From CAYNYM01 sp049366815 (GTDB taxonomy: Bacteria; Desulfobacterota; DSM-4660; Desulfatiglandales; HGW-15), in the NCBI GenBank assembly GCA_049366815.1, contig JBMNCO010000184.1, forward strand, positions 5,128 through 69,127: a stretch of 64,000 bases of DNA, written 5' to 3'. Under the pieces are notes generated by a model. It saw nothing but the letters and a program-made list of their open reading frames with translations, had not been told where the DNA came from and searched no databases. The translations under genes and the position numbers were made by a program. Positions 1-8,960 of this stretch are shown here, one piece after another. Position 1 is the stretch's first letter. Each line of letters opens with the position of its first letter.

Positions 1-2
1 CC

Positions 3-1085
3 ACCATCGCCACATCCTTCCAGTTCGGGCTCACCATTTTTCTTATCCTTGCCTTTCTGGGGGGTCAATGGGGCGGCATGCCAAGCTTCTTTGCCTACGG
101 CGCGCCGGCCTTCTTTTTCTTCGGCCTTCTGGGAATGTCCCTCAGTCATTCCGGCGATGGATTTTGGACGGTCGGCGCCCAGAGGATAAACTGGCTCATG
201 CTTCTCTTCTTCGCCACCCTGCTTATTATCGGCCTGGGTCTGCTCTTGGGTTCCCTGTTGCGACCCGATCTTCTTAAACAGGCCTACCACCTGCTCAGGC
301 AGGGATGGGATATGACCATTGGACTATTATGGAAGTTCATTCTGTATCTCTTGAGCCTGCTTCCGCAACCGGACCCCCAATCCATGGACTTTCCTCTCCA
401 ATCGCCACCGGCCGCACCTGAGCCTCCCAAGTGGGTCGAAATATTTCGAATCCCAGACAGTGTGAGGACCATCGGCCGGATCATCTTTTCGATCATTTGG
501 CTCGTGCTCATCCTGAGTGCCCTGTGGAGCATCGCCTCCGGTATCGTCAACTGGCTCGGGCGAAAGATACGAGGTTATGAAGATGCGGAGATCGCAAAGA
601 TATCGCATGGCTTCCGGAAGGACATCCTGCGGCTTTTCATGGGACTGCTCCGCTGCATTGTCCGAATAAAGAGACGTTTGGAAACCCTCTTCCTGCTGAG
701 AAAGAAGAAGCGCACCCTCCCCCCAGAGGTGGTCACGGCACGCCAGGTCTACGCACAACTCCTGAGATGGGCCGCATCCAAGGGATACCCGAGGCATTCC
801 GCTCAAACCCCCCGCGAATATCTGGAGATCCTGGAAAGGTGGCGGCCCCAGGCCCACTGGGAACTGGCCTTCATTACACACCAATACGTGCATGCGCGCT
901 ACGGGCCCTCATTGCCATCCGAAAAGGTCCTGCAAACGATGCAACACAGTCTGCGCCAAATCAAACGCTGTTCCCCTGCGGCCGGCCGGGGGCATACCGC
1001 TACACCAAACAAGGGAGAACCACAACATGGACAAAGTGAAGATGAAATCGATGCCAGAAATGGGAAGGCTGCAAGAGGCCTCTGA
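3..1085 (+). CDS. DUF4129-domain membrane protein, 5'-truncated by the window edge
   Basis: The reading frame is open to the left edge, so the true start lies outside; 360 residues are visible. Hydrophobic helices fill about the first 80 visible residues, a short Pro-rich segment follows, then a further helix (IIFSIIWLVLILSALW) and a strongly basic tail. The last ~80 residues carry a VYAQLLRWAASKGYPR ... QTPREYLEIL pattern typical of the DUF4129 domain, the cytoplasmic C-terminal domain of membrane proteins found in MoxR/DUF58/transglutaminase operons. No transglutaminase core is visible in this part. The 3' end overlaps the moxR start by 59 nt, so the two are one operon. The role is presumably in envelope or exported-protein maturation; the exact function is unknown. 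Confidence 0.75.
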   Translation, partial: TIATSFQFGLTIFLILAFLGGQWGGMPSFFAYGAPAFFFFGLLGMSLSHSGDGFWTVGAQRINWLMLLFFATLLIIGLGLLLGSLLRPDLLKQAYHLLRQGWDMTIGLLWKFILYLLSLLPQPDPQSMDFPLQSPPAAPEPPKWVEIFRIPDSVRTIGRIIFSIIWLVLILSALWSIASGIVNWLGRKIRGYEDAEIAKISHGFRKDILRLFMGLLRCIVRIKRRLETLFLLRKKKRTLPPEVVTARQVYAQLLRWAASKGYPRHSAQTPREYLEILERWRPQAHWELAFITHQYVHARYGPSLPSEKVLQTMQHSLRQIKRCSPAAGRGHTATPNKGEPQHGQSEDEIDARNGKAARGL

Positions 1086-1998
1086 AAGATTCCTGTCGCA
1101 GGTCAGTCAGGTTATTGTTGGAAAGGAGAAGACCGTGGAACTTCTCTTCATGGCCCTGCTTTGTGAGGGTCACGTCCTCCTCGAAGACGTCCCGGGCACT
1201 GGGAAGACTATGCTGGCCAAGGCGGCCGCCCGTTCACTCGACTGCAGTTTCAGCAGGATACAGTGCACACCTGATCTCCTTCCTTCAGATGTGACCGGAA
1301 TCCACTATTTCAATCAGAAGAATTCCGAGTTTGAATTCCGCCCCGGGCCCGTCATGGCCAATATCGTTCTGGTGGACGAAATCAATCGTGCCATGCCCCG
1401 CACCCAGTCCTGTCTACTGGAATGTATGCAGGAACAGCAGATCAGCTTGGATATCGAGACCTTTCCCCTTCCTAGGCCCTTCATGATCCTGGCCACGCAA
1501 AACCCCATCGAACTGGAGGGCACCTTTCCCCTCCCTGAGGCCCAACTGGACCGATTTTTGCTCAAGGCCAATCTTGGATATCCTTCGGCCGAAGAAGAAG
1601 GGGCCATTCTCTCCCGGTTCAGACAGAACGATCCCCTGGACAGACTGGCAAGTATCCTCCCCCTCTCGGAGATAGTGGAACTCCAAGGCCTTCGCCATCG
1701 GGTTTTTGTCGAGGACTCTGTCCGTGACTACATTGTCGCGGTCAACCGGGCCACCCGGGACCACCCGGACATCAGGTTGGGAACCAGTACCCGTTCTTCT
1801 CTGGGTCTCCAGTCGGCCTGCCAGGCCAGGGCCGGGTGCAAGGGCCGGGACTATGTCATTCCGGACGATGTCAAGGCCCTGGCCGTGCCCGTTCTGGCCC
1901 ATCGCATTATCGCAAAAACCGAGGCCAGATTGAGGGGACGGACCGAGGCGGACATGATCAACGAGATCCTGGACACCGTCCCTGTTCCAGCGGAATAG
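1027..1998 (+). CDS. MoxR-family AAA+ ATPase
   Basis: This 323-residue protein is a MoxR-type AAA+ ATPase, a chaperone-like motor thought to help mature or insert metal centres in VWA-domain or other partner proteins. Walker A is EDVPGTGKTMLAK (~residues 53-65), Walker B is VLVDEINRA, and a sensor-1 Asn lies in ILATQNPIELEGTFPLPEAQLDRF, the family signature. A longer reading from position 892 exists, but the ATG at 1027 follows a GGGAGA ribosome-binding site and begins just before conserved sequence. It overlaps the upstream DUF4129 gene. A DUF58 gene usually lies beside moxR; none is recognisable immediately downstream, so it may lie upstream of the window. Confidence 0.93.
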   Translation: MDKVKMKSMPEMGRLQEASERFLSQVSQVIVGKEKTVELLFMALLCEGHVLLEDVPGTGKTMLAKAAARSLDCSFSRIQCTPDLLPSDVTGIHYFNQKNSEFEFRPGPVMANIVLVDEINRAMPRTQSCLLECMQEQQISLDIETFPLPRPFMILATQNPIELEGTFPLPEAQLDRFLLKANLGYPSAEEEGAILSRFRQNDPLDRLASILPLSEIVELQGLRHRVFVEDSVRDYIVAVNRATRDHPDIRLGTSTRSSLGLQSACQARAGCKGRDYVIPDDVKALAVPVLAHRIIAKTEARLRGRTEADMINEILDTVPVPAE

Positions 1999-2263
1999 GA
2001 GATATGACTCTTGGCAAAAAAGGAGTTTCCGGGCCCTGGGCAACCACAATAGGCCATTTTTCTATAGCAAGGCAGCCGTCTCCGGATACAATTTTACGGG
2101 GCCCCATTTGGATGGTCCTGCTTACAGTTTTCTGGATCGCATGGAACAAAACAATAAATTACACAAAAACAGAGGCACACACCACAATTCAGGCAGAAAC
2201 GAAATGCGGCACGTGCCTTCTTCTCATTGCAGGATCTCTCTGTTCGACCTGCCGCTATGCAGG
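1999..2263. other. Post-moxR intergenic stretch with an unassigned short reading frame
   Basis: An ATG at 2004 follows the moxR stop almost immediately (AGGAG overlaps the stop) and opens a 132-codon frame to 2402 containing one hydrophobic helix (IWMVLLTVFWIAW). The frame runs antisense into the hsp20 gene, has no recognised domain and poor coding character. It could be the decayed start of a DUF58-type gene that normally follows moxR, but I cannot demonstrate that. No terminator was evident. Confidence 0.25.
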
Positions 2264-2680
2264 TCAGCTCAAAGTCTTGACGGTGATCCTGCGCGGCGTT
2301 GCTTTTTCAACCTTCGGCAGTCTTAGTTTCAGGACGCCGTCATTCAATACGGCCTCGATCCTGGACTGGTCAATGACTTCTGAAAGGGTAAACTGTCTAT
2401 AATACTGACCAACGTCATATTCCCTCAACACGGCCACCTCTTGCGGGCCTTCAGGGGCGTCCACGTTGCCGGACAGCGTCAGGACACTTTCACGAAGATC
2501 GATGTTAAGCCCCTTTGCCTTCACCCCCGGCATATCCGCCAGGAGAGTGATTTCTTGTTCGGTCTCAAAAATGTCCACTGCTGGAGTAAAGACCAATCCG
2601 GGTCTCGTCTGCTCAGCAGGGCTGGACACTTCAGCCTTTTCCTTTGCCTGTATGGCCTTGGTTTCAGTCTCAGCCATCAT
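2264..2680 (-). CDS. Hsp20/alpha-crystallin small heat-shock protein (copy 1)
   Basis: This is a 138-residue small heat-shock chaperone that would hold unfolding proteins in a refoldable state in the cytoplasm. The alpha-crystallin domain spans roughly residues 30-130: PAVDIFETEQEITLLADMPGV at its start and the closing DGVLKLRLPKVEKATPRRITV pattern, which carries the conserved GVL and a C-terminal I-x-V motif. The frame extends 11 codons further upstream, but GGAGGGACGA lies directly before the double ATG at 2680, so I chose that start. It lies 32 nt downstream of a second hsp20 gene on the same strand and is probably cotranscribed with it. Confidence 0.92.
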   Translation of the reverse strand: MMAETETKAIQAKEKAEVSSPAEQTRPGLVFTPAVDIFETEQEITLLADMPGVKAKGLNIDLRESVLTLSGNVDAPEGPQEVAVLREYDVGQYYRQFTLSEVIDQSRIEAVLNDGVLKLRLPKVEKATPRRITVKTLS

Positions 2681-2712
2681 TCGTCCCTCCTTGTCAGGTG
2701 CTGATGCAGTCA

Positions 2713-3177
2713 TTAGGATGCCGTCACAGTGATCTGTTTCGGTTTAGCGATCTCCGCCTTGGGCAGGGTCACAGTCAAAATGCCCTCTGCGCACTGGGCG
2801 TCAGCCTTTTGAGTGTCCACCTGGCCGGGCAACCTCACAATGCGGCTGAATTTTCCTGCATCCCTTTCCCTTCTGTGATATTTGGCACCTTCATTTTCCT
2901 CGGCCACCCGCCTTTCGCCTGATATGGATAGGCTGTCTCCGGTCACGGAAATATCCAGGTCGGCGGCCTTAATCCCTGGAAGTTCCGCCCGAACATAATA
3001 ATTGTCACGATCTTCCGTCACATTCAATAGTGGGAAGACACCGGCAAAAGGCTCCTGGGATACCCCTCTTGTAAACCTGTCGGAGAGCAGATCCATCTGT
3101 TTCCTCATCCTTTCAAGCTCCCCGAAAGGGCTTTCCCACGCCATCGAAGGCCAACCTCTTAATTTCCTAAACAGCAT
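2713..3177 (-). CDS. Hsp20/alpha-crystallin small heat-shock protein (copy 2)
   Basis: This 154-residue small heat-shock protein has an N-terminal arm MLFRKLRGWPSMAW, then an alpha-crystallin domain (PLLNVTEDRDNYYVRAELPGI ... EGILTVTLPKAE ... ITVTAS). The GGAGGAG at about 3185 sets the start at 3177 rather than at the in-frame ATG at 3198. It is first in a two-gene operon with copy 1; the two proteins are clearly diverged from each other, as is common for paired sHsps that may form hetero-oligomers. A plausible sigma-70 promoter lies at 3369-3396. No CIRCE-type inverted repeat was seen. Confidence 0.93.
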   Translation of the reverse strand: MLFRKLRGWPSMAWESPFGELERMRKQMDLLSDRFTRGVSQEPFAGVFPLLNVTEDRDNYYVRAELPGIKAADLDISVTGDSLSISGERRVAEENEGAKYHRRERDAGKFSRIVRLPGQVDTQKADAQCAEGILTVTLPKAEIAKPKQITVTAS

Positions 3178-3368
3178 CGCTACTCCTCCTTTCCGCATAA
3201 CCCTTCTTAGAATATGTAGATAAAATCTATTTCTCTCCTGTGGCAGAATTTATTCCCCAAACCGCATGGTGCACACAACGCCTTCCTATGAAAAAAGGCC
3301 TGCCGAGGAAAGCATAAAAAACCATTAACATTAAACATTCCAAAAGGTTATGCATTAATTTGTTAGAA

Positions 3369-3396
3369 AATATAATCACGCCTGCAGTTGTGTCAA
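3369..3396 (-). promoter_or_regulatory. Candidate sigma-70 promoter for the hsp20 pair
   Basis: On the minus strand a perfect -35 hexamer TTGACA (3396-3391) is followed after 16 nt by TATATT (3374-3369). It lies about 190 nt upstream of the first hsp20 start, leaving a long AT-rich leader. The spacing is one base short of optimal. Assignment is by hexamer match only. Confidence 0.4.
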
Positions 3397-3430
3397 CCGG
3401 GAAAATGAACAATGAGATCCATTCTTGACA

Positions 3431-3574
3431 GTCTATGGACCGGAACGAAGATGCGGCGCCTTCACAAGGACACTTGAACTCCCTGTTGAGGTGGATCCCG
3501 CAAGTGTGAAGGCGACATCTAAAGACGGCGTGTTGAAACGCAATTTACCAAAGGCCGGGAAAATCTCCGCATGA
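3431..3574 (+). pseudogene. 3'-terminal remnant of a third hsp20 gene
   Basis: Frame +2 from 3431 reads YGPERRCGAFTRTLELPVE and continues through VDPASVKATSKDGVLKRNLP to a stop at 3572-3574. This is the last ~45 residues of an Hsp20 alpha-crystallin domain (the RTLELPVEVDP and KDGVL-LPKA landmarks). An in-frame stop precedes it within ten codons and there is no start or ribosome-binding site. It lies on the strand opposite to the two intact hsp20 genes, so it is not a duplicate end of either in place. The KRNLPKAGK sequence, where TVTLPKAEK is usual, suggests drift after inactivation. Confidence 0.7.
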
Positions 3575-3605
3575 ACACCGACTCAAGTACTTCAGAAATC
3601 CGTGC

Positions 3606-4466
3606 CTATCTGAAGGAATCCAATATCGATTCAAAGCTCGCCTGTTTGATGTCCTGTTTGACGAGCGCCATGTCCTTTATGGCCTGCTGCATTTCTTCCG
3701 GGACCGGTCTTTCGCCCTGATAGATCACCCCGATGGGAATCCGTTCCCCCCACTCCCGGGCCCTCTGGAAGGCCTGTATCCTGTCCCGGGGATCGTAGGA
3801 GGGGTCATCCTTGATGTCGTAAACCCGATCCTTATACCACTGATAGGTGTTGACCCTGTTGAATGAGACGCAGGGTTGAAGGATATCGATGAAGGCAAAA
3901 CCCCTGTGTCGCACGCCTTCGGTGATGAGATCAGCCAGATGCTCCGGTTCTCCGGAAAACCCCCGGGCCACGAAGGTACAGTCACATGAAACGGCCAGCA
4001 GTAAGGGGTTCAGGGGAGGATAAAGGGCTCCCACGGGGGTTGTCTTGGAGACATAACCCAGGTCACTGGTGGGTGATGTCTGTCCCTTGGTAAGTCCGTA
4101 GACCTGATTGTTGTGGACGAGGTAGGTGATATTCACGTTCCTGCGCATGGCATGGACAAAGTGATTGCCCCCTTCGGTGTAGCCGTCCCCGTCCCCGCCC
4201 TCTGCCAGGACAGTGAGTTCATGGTTGGCCAGTTTGATGCCGGTGGCCACCGGGAGGGTCCTTCCGTGTAGTCCGTTGAAGGCATTGCATCGGAGATAGT
4301 GAGGGGCCTTCGCGGCCTGACCGATGCCGGATACGATAACGATATCCCGGGGCCTCAAGCCCAAATTGACAAGGGCCTGCTTGAGCGCCTGAAGTATAGA
4401 GTGGTTGCCGCAGCCCGGGCACCATGCCACGGGATCGTCGCTGTAATAGTCATCTATTGTAACCAT
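3606..4466 (-). CDS. korB: 2-oxoacid:ferredoxin oxidoreductase, beta (TPP-binding) subunit
   Basis: This 286-residue protein is the thiamine-diphosphate subunit of a two-subunit 2-oxoacid (probably 2-oxoglutarate) oxidoreductase that makes acyl-CoA and reduced ferredoxin. Visible features are WCPGCGNHSILQAL (cluster/TPP-side cysteines at residues 16 and 19), the ThDP/Mg motif GDGDGYTEGGNHF at about 90, and the typical NVNITYLVHNNQVYGLTKGQ. AAGGAGG seven bases upstream sets the start at 4466, not at the longer frame from 4496, which would overlap korA. It directly follows korA. Substrate specificity (2-oxoglutarate versus other 2-oxoacids) cannot be fixed from sequence alone. Confidence 0.93.
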   Translation of the reverse strand: MVTIDDYYSDDPVAWCPGCGNHSILQALKQALVNLGLRPRDIVIVSGIGQAAKAPHYLRCNAFNGLHGRTLPVATGIKLANHELTVLAEGGDGDGYTEGGNHFVHAMRRNVNITYLVHNNQVYGLTKGQTSPTSDLGYVSKTTPVGALYPPLNPLLLAVSCDCTFVARGFSGEPEHLADLITEGVRHRGFAFIDILQPCVSFNRVNTYQWYKDRVYDIKDDPSYDPRDRIQAFQRAREWGERIPIGVIYQGERPVPEEMQQAIKDMALVKQDIKQASFESILDSFR

Positions 4467-4476
4467 TTTTACCTCC

Positions 4477-6195
4477 TTAAAGGGCCCTGTGGACACGGTT
4501 CACGACATCCATGGGAGAAAAGGGTCTCCCGTCGAATTTCAAGACGAGGCGGTCGACCGGAATGCCGCCTTCCTTGGAAAAAAGCCTCGCAAACTGTCCG
4601 GTGCAGTTGTTCTCAACGGACAGGATCTTTGTCTTTTTCGGTATCCTGGATGAAAGACCGGCGCCTGGAAAGGGAAAAAGGTCACAAAAGTGCCACGCTT
4701 CGGTCTTGAGACCGCTGCGGGTCAGGATATCCGCCGCCTCTTTCAAGGCCCCATAGGTGGACCCCCAGCCCAGAAGCAGGATATCGGCATCAGGTTCGGT
4801 GTGGACTTCCGGCGGCTTCATCTCGGCCAGGAACCCTTCGAACTTCCGCATGCGTTTGACCACCATGGCCTTTCGGTCCATTGCACGCTCGGTGATATGC
4901 CCGGCCTCGTTGTGTTCGTCGCTGTCAGCATAGAGGACGGCCTCCCCTAGCCCGGGAAGGATCCTGGGAGAGATGCCCGATTCATCCCACGCATACCTCT
5001 TATATTCCATCGGGGATGCCATATCCTCCGCCGAAACTATATTGCCCCGGTCGATCGTGATACGCCCCAGGTCCAGGCGATCTACCGTAAAGTGGGAATC
5101 ATTCAGGTGTTGATCCCCCAAGACGATCACCGGGCTCTGGAATCGATCCGCCAGGTTAAAGGCCCTGACCATGGTATAGAATGCCTGCTCCGCATGGCCG
5201 GGTGCAAAGACCGCCCTCGGAAACTCACCATGGGAGGCGTGGATCGCGAAATCAAGGTCCGCCTGCTCGGTCCTTGTGGGCATTCCCGTCGATGGTCCGA
5301 CCCGCTGGGCGACGACGATCACGAGAGGGGTCTCGGTCATACCGGCCAGACCCAGGCCCTCCACCATCAGGCAGAATCCGCCTCCCGATGTGGCCGTCAT
5401 GCTACGGACTCCCGCAAAGGACGCCCCGAGCACCATATTGACGGCCGCGATCTCATCTTCCGCGGGCTCAACGATGATACCCTGTTTGGCGCCAAGAGAC
5501 GCCACAAACTCCATGATGGAGGTGGACGGCGACATGGGATAGCCGCAATAGAACTTCAACCCGGAACAGACAGCTCCCAGAGCCATGGCCTGGCTTCCGG
5601 TGATCAAAAGTTTTTCTTTCTTCAGGGGAGTGGGAGGGATCTTCTTCGGAAAGTTCCCCTTAAAATGATCCTGAATATATCGGTATCCCGCAAGGACGCA
5701 TTTTCTGTTCTTTTCGACGATTTCAGGGCCCTTGCCCTCGAAACCCTCGGCCATGTGATCGAGGAGCGGCTGGATGTCAAGGCCCAGCAGGGCCACAACC
5801 GCCCCGATGGCGACCGAGTTTGCCATGATTTTGTCTTTCCCCGCCTCCAGGGCCAGCTGTTCCAAAGGAACGGGAAGCCGCGCGGGGTTGTCCGATGCGA
5901 TCTCCAGCACATCATAGATCATGATATCGTCCGGAGCCAGAGCCGGTTGGTCCTTATCCATGGAACCCCGGTCCAGGGCTATCAGGATATCCACCTTGTC
6001 GCTGTGGACATAAACGGGCTCGTCCTTGATTCGGACCTGAACAAAACTGTGGCCCCCGCGGATCCGGGACTCCACATCCTGATGGACAAAGACATAGTAT
6101 CCGTGGCGCGTAAAAATTTTGCCCAGAATAAGACCGATGGACTGCATCCCCTGGCCTGCCCGGCCTCCGATCCGGATAGAAACATCCAACGCCAT
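4477..6195 (-). CDS. korA: 2-oxoacid:ferredoxin oxidoreductase, fused gamma-alpha subunit
   Basis: This 572-residue protein has the gamma domain first (VSIRIGGRAGQGMQSIGLIL ... VESRIRGGHSFVQVR, about 1-190) and the pyrimidine-binding alpha domain after it (GSQAMALGAVCSGLKFYCGYPMSPSTSIMEF, from about 200). This fusion is the usual KorA architecture and pairs with KorB, 10 nt downstream. A GAAAGGAGGGC ribosome-binding site precedes the ATG. No separate delta (ferredoxin) subunit is encoded nearby, which fits the two-subunit class. The complex would act in the reductive or oxidative branch of anaerobic 2-oxoacid metabolism in the cytoplasm. Confidence 0.93.
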   Translation of the reverse strand: MALDVSIRIGGRAGQGMQSIGLILGKIFTRHGYYVFVHQDVESRIRGGHSFVQVRIKDEPVYVHSDKVDILIALDRGSMDKDQPALAPDDIMIYDVLEIASDNPARLPVPLEQLALEAGKDKIMANSVAIGAVVALLGLDIQPLLDHMAEGFEGKGPEIVEKNRKCVLAGYRYIQDHFKGNFPKKIPPTPLKKEKLLITGSQAMALGAVCSGLKFYCGYPMSPSTSIMEFVASLGAKQGIIVEPAEDEIAAVNMVLGASFAGVRSMTATSGGGFCLMVEGLGLAGMTETPLVIVVAQRVGPSTGMPTRTEQADLDFAIHASHGEFPRAVFAPGHAEQAFYTMVRAFNLADRFQSPVIVLGDQHLNDSHFTVDRLDLGRITIDRGNIVSAEDMASPMEYKRYAWDESGISPRILPGLGEAVLYADSDEHNEAGHITERAMDRKAMVVKRMRKFEGFLAEMKPPEVHTEPDADILLLGWGSTYGALKEAADILTRSGLKTEAWHFCDLFPFPGAGLSSRIPKKTKILSVENNCTGQFARLFSKEGGIPVDRLVLKFDGRPFSPMDVVNRVHRAL

Positions 6196-6326
6196 GTTGC
6201 CCTCCTTTCTCTTTGTGTAAGAAACGAAACACTTTCGTCAGCCTTCCGCCCGGCAATGATACGGGAAGGGGTCGAAAGAGTCCCCTCAGTGGTAAAACTC
6301 CCAGGGATTTCGAAGCCCCCCACCCT

Positions 6327-7292
6327 TTATCCTTGCCTGATCAGAAAGACGATGTAAAGCATGTAAAACAAGACGAATAAGGCCCCTTCCCAACGGTCCA
6401 TTCGGCGTCTTCCTCCGGTGAACATGGAAGTGAAAAGGAAAAGGCTTGCAAGGATCACGACGCCGATATCTATGTTGCTCTTTGGATGAAAAGGGAGGGG
6501 CTTGATCGTGGAGCTGATGCCGAGAACGAAAAAGATATTGAAGATATTGGAACCTACCACGTTTCCAACGGCGATCTCGACGTTTTTCCGGTAGGCCGCC
6601 ACGGCCGAGGTGGCCAGTTCCGGGAGGGAAGTCCCGACCGCTACGATCGTAAGACCCACAAGGGACTCACTCATCCCGAGACTGAGGGCCATATGGATAG
6701 CGCCGTCCACGATCCATTTGCCCCCCAGGCCCAATCCCGCCAGTCCGATAACCACCAGGAGAAGGGATTTCCGCCATCCGTGCCCTGGGGGTATGTGTTC
6801 TTCCATGCCTTCGACCCGCTTGGCGATGGAAAAGGAGTAGTAGAGGAAAACAACGAAAAAGGCGATGAATACGAGACCGTCTACTCTTGTGAGGGCCGAT
6901 ACGGTCGCTTTATCTATCCAGCGGTCATTGGCCATGAGCCCCAGAAGGATCGCGGCCATGAGGCTCAAAGGAATTTCCTTCCACACAGTTCCCTTACCGA
7001 CGGTGAGAGGGTGGATCAGGGAAGAGACTCCGAGGATCAGGAAGATATTGGAAATATTGCTTCCCAAAATATTACCGATTGCAATATCCGCGCTTCCCTT
7101 GAGGCTTGCGACGATGTTGACGAAAAGCTCGGGCGTGGAAGTGCCGAAAGCCACCACAGTCAATCCGATTACGAGATCGGAGACATTCATTCTCCTGGCA
7201 ATGGAGGAGGCCCCGTCGACCAGAAAGTCCGCCCCTTTGATCAGAAAAACAAAACCGACACCGAATAGCACATAGGAAAGGGCTGTGCCCAT
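6327..7292 (-). CDS. CaCA-family Na+/Ca2+ (cation) antiporter
   Basis: This 321-residue inner-membrane exchanger resembles YrbG. Both diagnostic alpha repeats are present: VVAFGTSTPELFVNIVAS with GNILGSNISNIF near residue 50-80, and VAVGTSLPELATSAVAA with GNVVGSNIFNIF near 220-250. About ten hydrophobic helices occur in two inverted halves separated by a charged loop (KRVEGMEEHIPPGHG). It would exchange Na+ or H+ for Ca2+ or a similar cation. It is a single gene on the minus strand, 131 nt upstream of korA, and may or may not be cotranscribed with korAB. Confidence 0.9.
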   Translation of the reverse strand: MGTALSYVLFGVGFVFLIKGADFLVDGASSIARRMNVSDLVIGLTVVAFGTSTPELFVNIVASLKGSADIAIGNILGSNISNIFLILGVSSLIHPLTVGKGTVWKEIPLSLMAAILLGLMANDRWIDKATVSALTRVDGLVFIAFFVVFLYYSFSIAKRVEGMEEHIPPGHGWRKSLLLVVIGLAGLGLGGKWIVDGAIHMALSLGMSESLVGLTIVAVGTSLPELATSAVAAYRKNVEIAVGNVVGSNIFNIFFVLGISSTIKPLPFHPKSNIDIGVVILASLFLFTSMFTGGRRRMDRWEGALFVLFYMLYIVFLIRQG

Positions 7293-7568
7293 GGTTGCGT
7301 CCTCTTTGTCCAGTCGGCCGTCTCCCTGAGGGACGGTTGTAGATGCGATGCCGAAGAACTGTTGTGGAAGTCGATTCCGGCCTTCGACTGCGAGGGGTTA
7401 ATGAAATCGGGCTTGTTTCATCATATGCCATCTTCCCAATAAATCAAAAAAAATTGTGGGAAAGTTTACCTCCGTGATGTAAAAGTCTGAGGTGCTGCGG
7501 TGAGACCCGGCGGGAATGTGTATATCCGAGGGATCAAATGAAATTCGGCCTTAAAGGAAAAGAAAAAG

Positions 7569-8831
7569 ATGAAAATAAACAAAAAAGCCCTGGCCATGCT
7601 CAGTGCGGGCCATTTCGTCACGGATGTCAATCAGGGGGCCTTGCCCGCGCTTCTTCCTTTTTTTAAGGAGGCCCTGAACCTTTCCTACACGATGTCCGGG
7701 ACCATTCTCCTGGCTGCCAATATCACCTCCTCAATTATTCAGCCGGCCTTTGGCCATCTTTCCGACAAGCGGCCTATCGGCTGGTTTCTCCCACTCGCCC
7801 CTTTTATCGCCTGTCTGGGATTATCTCTGACCGGTTTCGTCTCCAATTATTCCCTCATCATCCTTGCCGTCATTCTGAGCGGCTTCGGGGTTGCCGGTTT
7901 CCATCCCGAAGGTTTTAAGACCGCCTATTTTTTTACGGGGGATAAAAAGGCCACGGGAATGTCGATTTTTGCAGTAGGCGGAAACCTCGGGATTGCGGTT
8001 GGGCCGATAGTGGCCCTCTCTCTGGTTACGCACTTCGGCCTCGGCGGGACCCTTGGATTGATCCTGCCGGGGATTTTGATCGCCGGCCTCCTCTTTCTCA
8101 ACATGTCCATGCTGACCAACCCTGTTGCCTCTGCTCAAAAAAAGGCAAACGAGAAGACGAAAACACCACTCTCGATAAATCAGAAGGTGTCATTTCTTCT
8201 TCTCGTCGGAGTCGCCACGATAAGGGCATGGACACAATTGGGCCTGGTGGCCTATATCCCCTTTTACTATATAGATTACCTCAAAGGAAACCCGCTCTAT
8301 GCAGGGAAACTTGTTTCAACATTTCTTCTGGCGGGCGCCCTGGGCACGCTCATAGGGGCGCCCTTAGCGGATCGGTGGGGTCACAAAAAGTTTCTTTCGA
8401 TCACCCTTGTATTGTCACCCCCTCTCCTTCTCCTCTTCTACCACAGCAGCGGCCCGATATCTTTCGTCATTCTGGGCATTGCCGGCATGGTTCTCATCTC
8501 ATCCTTTGCCCTGACAACCGTTATGGCCCAAGCCCTCCTTCCCCAGAACCTGGGGATCGCCTCAGGGATGATGGTCGGTTTCACGATCAGCGCCGGGGGA
8601 ATCGGCGTGACCCTCCTTGGGATAATTGCGGATGCCTGGGGTGTGCCGATGGCCATGAAGACCGTCTTCTTCTTACCGCTCATTGCCTTTCTCCTCACCC
8701 TGCCGGTCAAGTATCCACAAGCAAGGAAGGAGACCTCAGGCCTTTCGGTTTCTGACATTCCGATTTCCCTCAAAGGCCATGTCGACAACGAGAGGGTTCC
8801 AACCGGAAACGGCGATTCGGCGCTGACCTGA
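7569..8831 (+). CDS. MFS transporter, fosmidomycin-resistance (Fsr) type
   Basis: This 420-residue protein has twelve predicted hydrophobic helices. The N-terminal block LSAGHFVTDVNQGALPALLPFF and the helix-4/5 sequence GVAGFHPEGFKTAYFFTGDKKATGMSIFAVGGNLG are typical of the Fsr subfamily of the major facilitator superfamily. A weakly conserved motif-A-like loop (GHLSDKRP) follows helix 2. Family members export fosmidomycin or other compounds, but in anaerobes the natural substrate is unknown. GGAAAAG precedes the ATG. It is monocistronic and convergent with the downstream radical SAM gene. Confidence 0.88.
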   Translation: MKINKKALAMLSAGHFVTDVNQGALPALLPFFKEALNLSYTMSGTILLAANITSSIIQPAFGHLSDKRPIGWFLPLAPFIACLGLSLTGFVSNYSLIILAVILSGFGVAGFHPEGFKTAYFFTGDKKATGMSIFAVGGNLGIAVGPIVALSLVTHFGLGGTLGLILPGILIAGLLFLNMSMLTNPVASAQKKANEKTKTPLSINQKVSFLLLVGVATIRAWTQLGLVAYIPFYYIDYLKGNPLYAGKLVSTFLLAGALGTLIGAPLADRWGHKKFLSITLVLSPPLLLLFYHSSGPISFVILGIAGMVLISSFALTTVMAQALLPQNLGIASGMMVGFTISAGGIGVTLLGIIADAWGVPMAMKTVFFLPLIAFLLTLPVKYPQARKETSGLSVSDIPISLKGHVDNERVPTGNGDSALT

Positions 8832-8960
8832 AGCGTTCCCATGAAGGGTGATCCGGCCGCGGTGAAAGAAAGGATGAGAGGGATGAAGCCGGAGAAACAG
8901 AACGCGCGGGGAAGCCGACGGGAAAGAGTAGAGCATCTGAAAGACCTCAAAAACAAACCG

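Noticed and set aside
5092..6357. 421-codon plus-strand frame antisense to korA
   Set aside because: It is the reverse shadow of a GC-rich real gene (KorA motifs are clear on the minus strand) and has no ribosome-binding site or recognisable domain.
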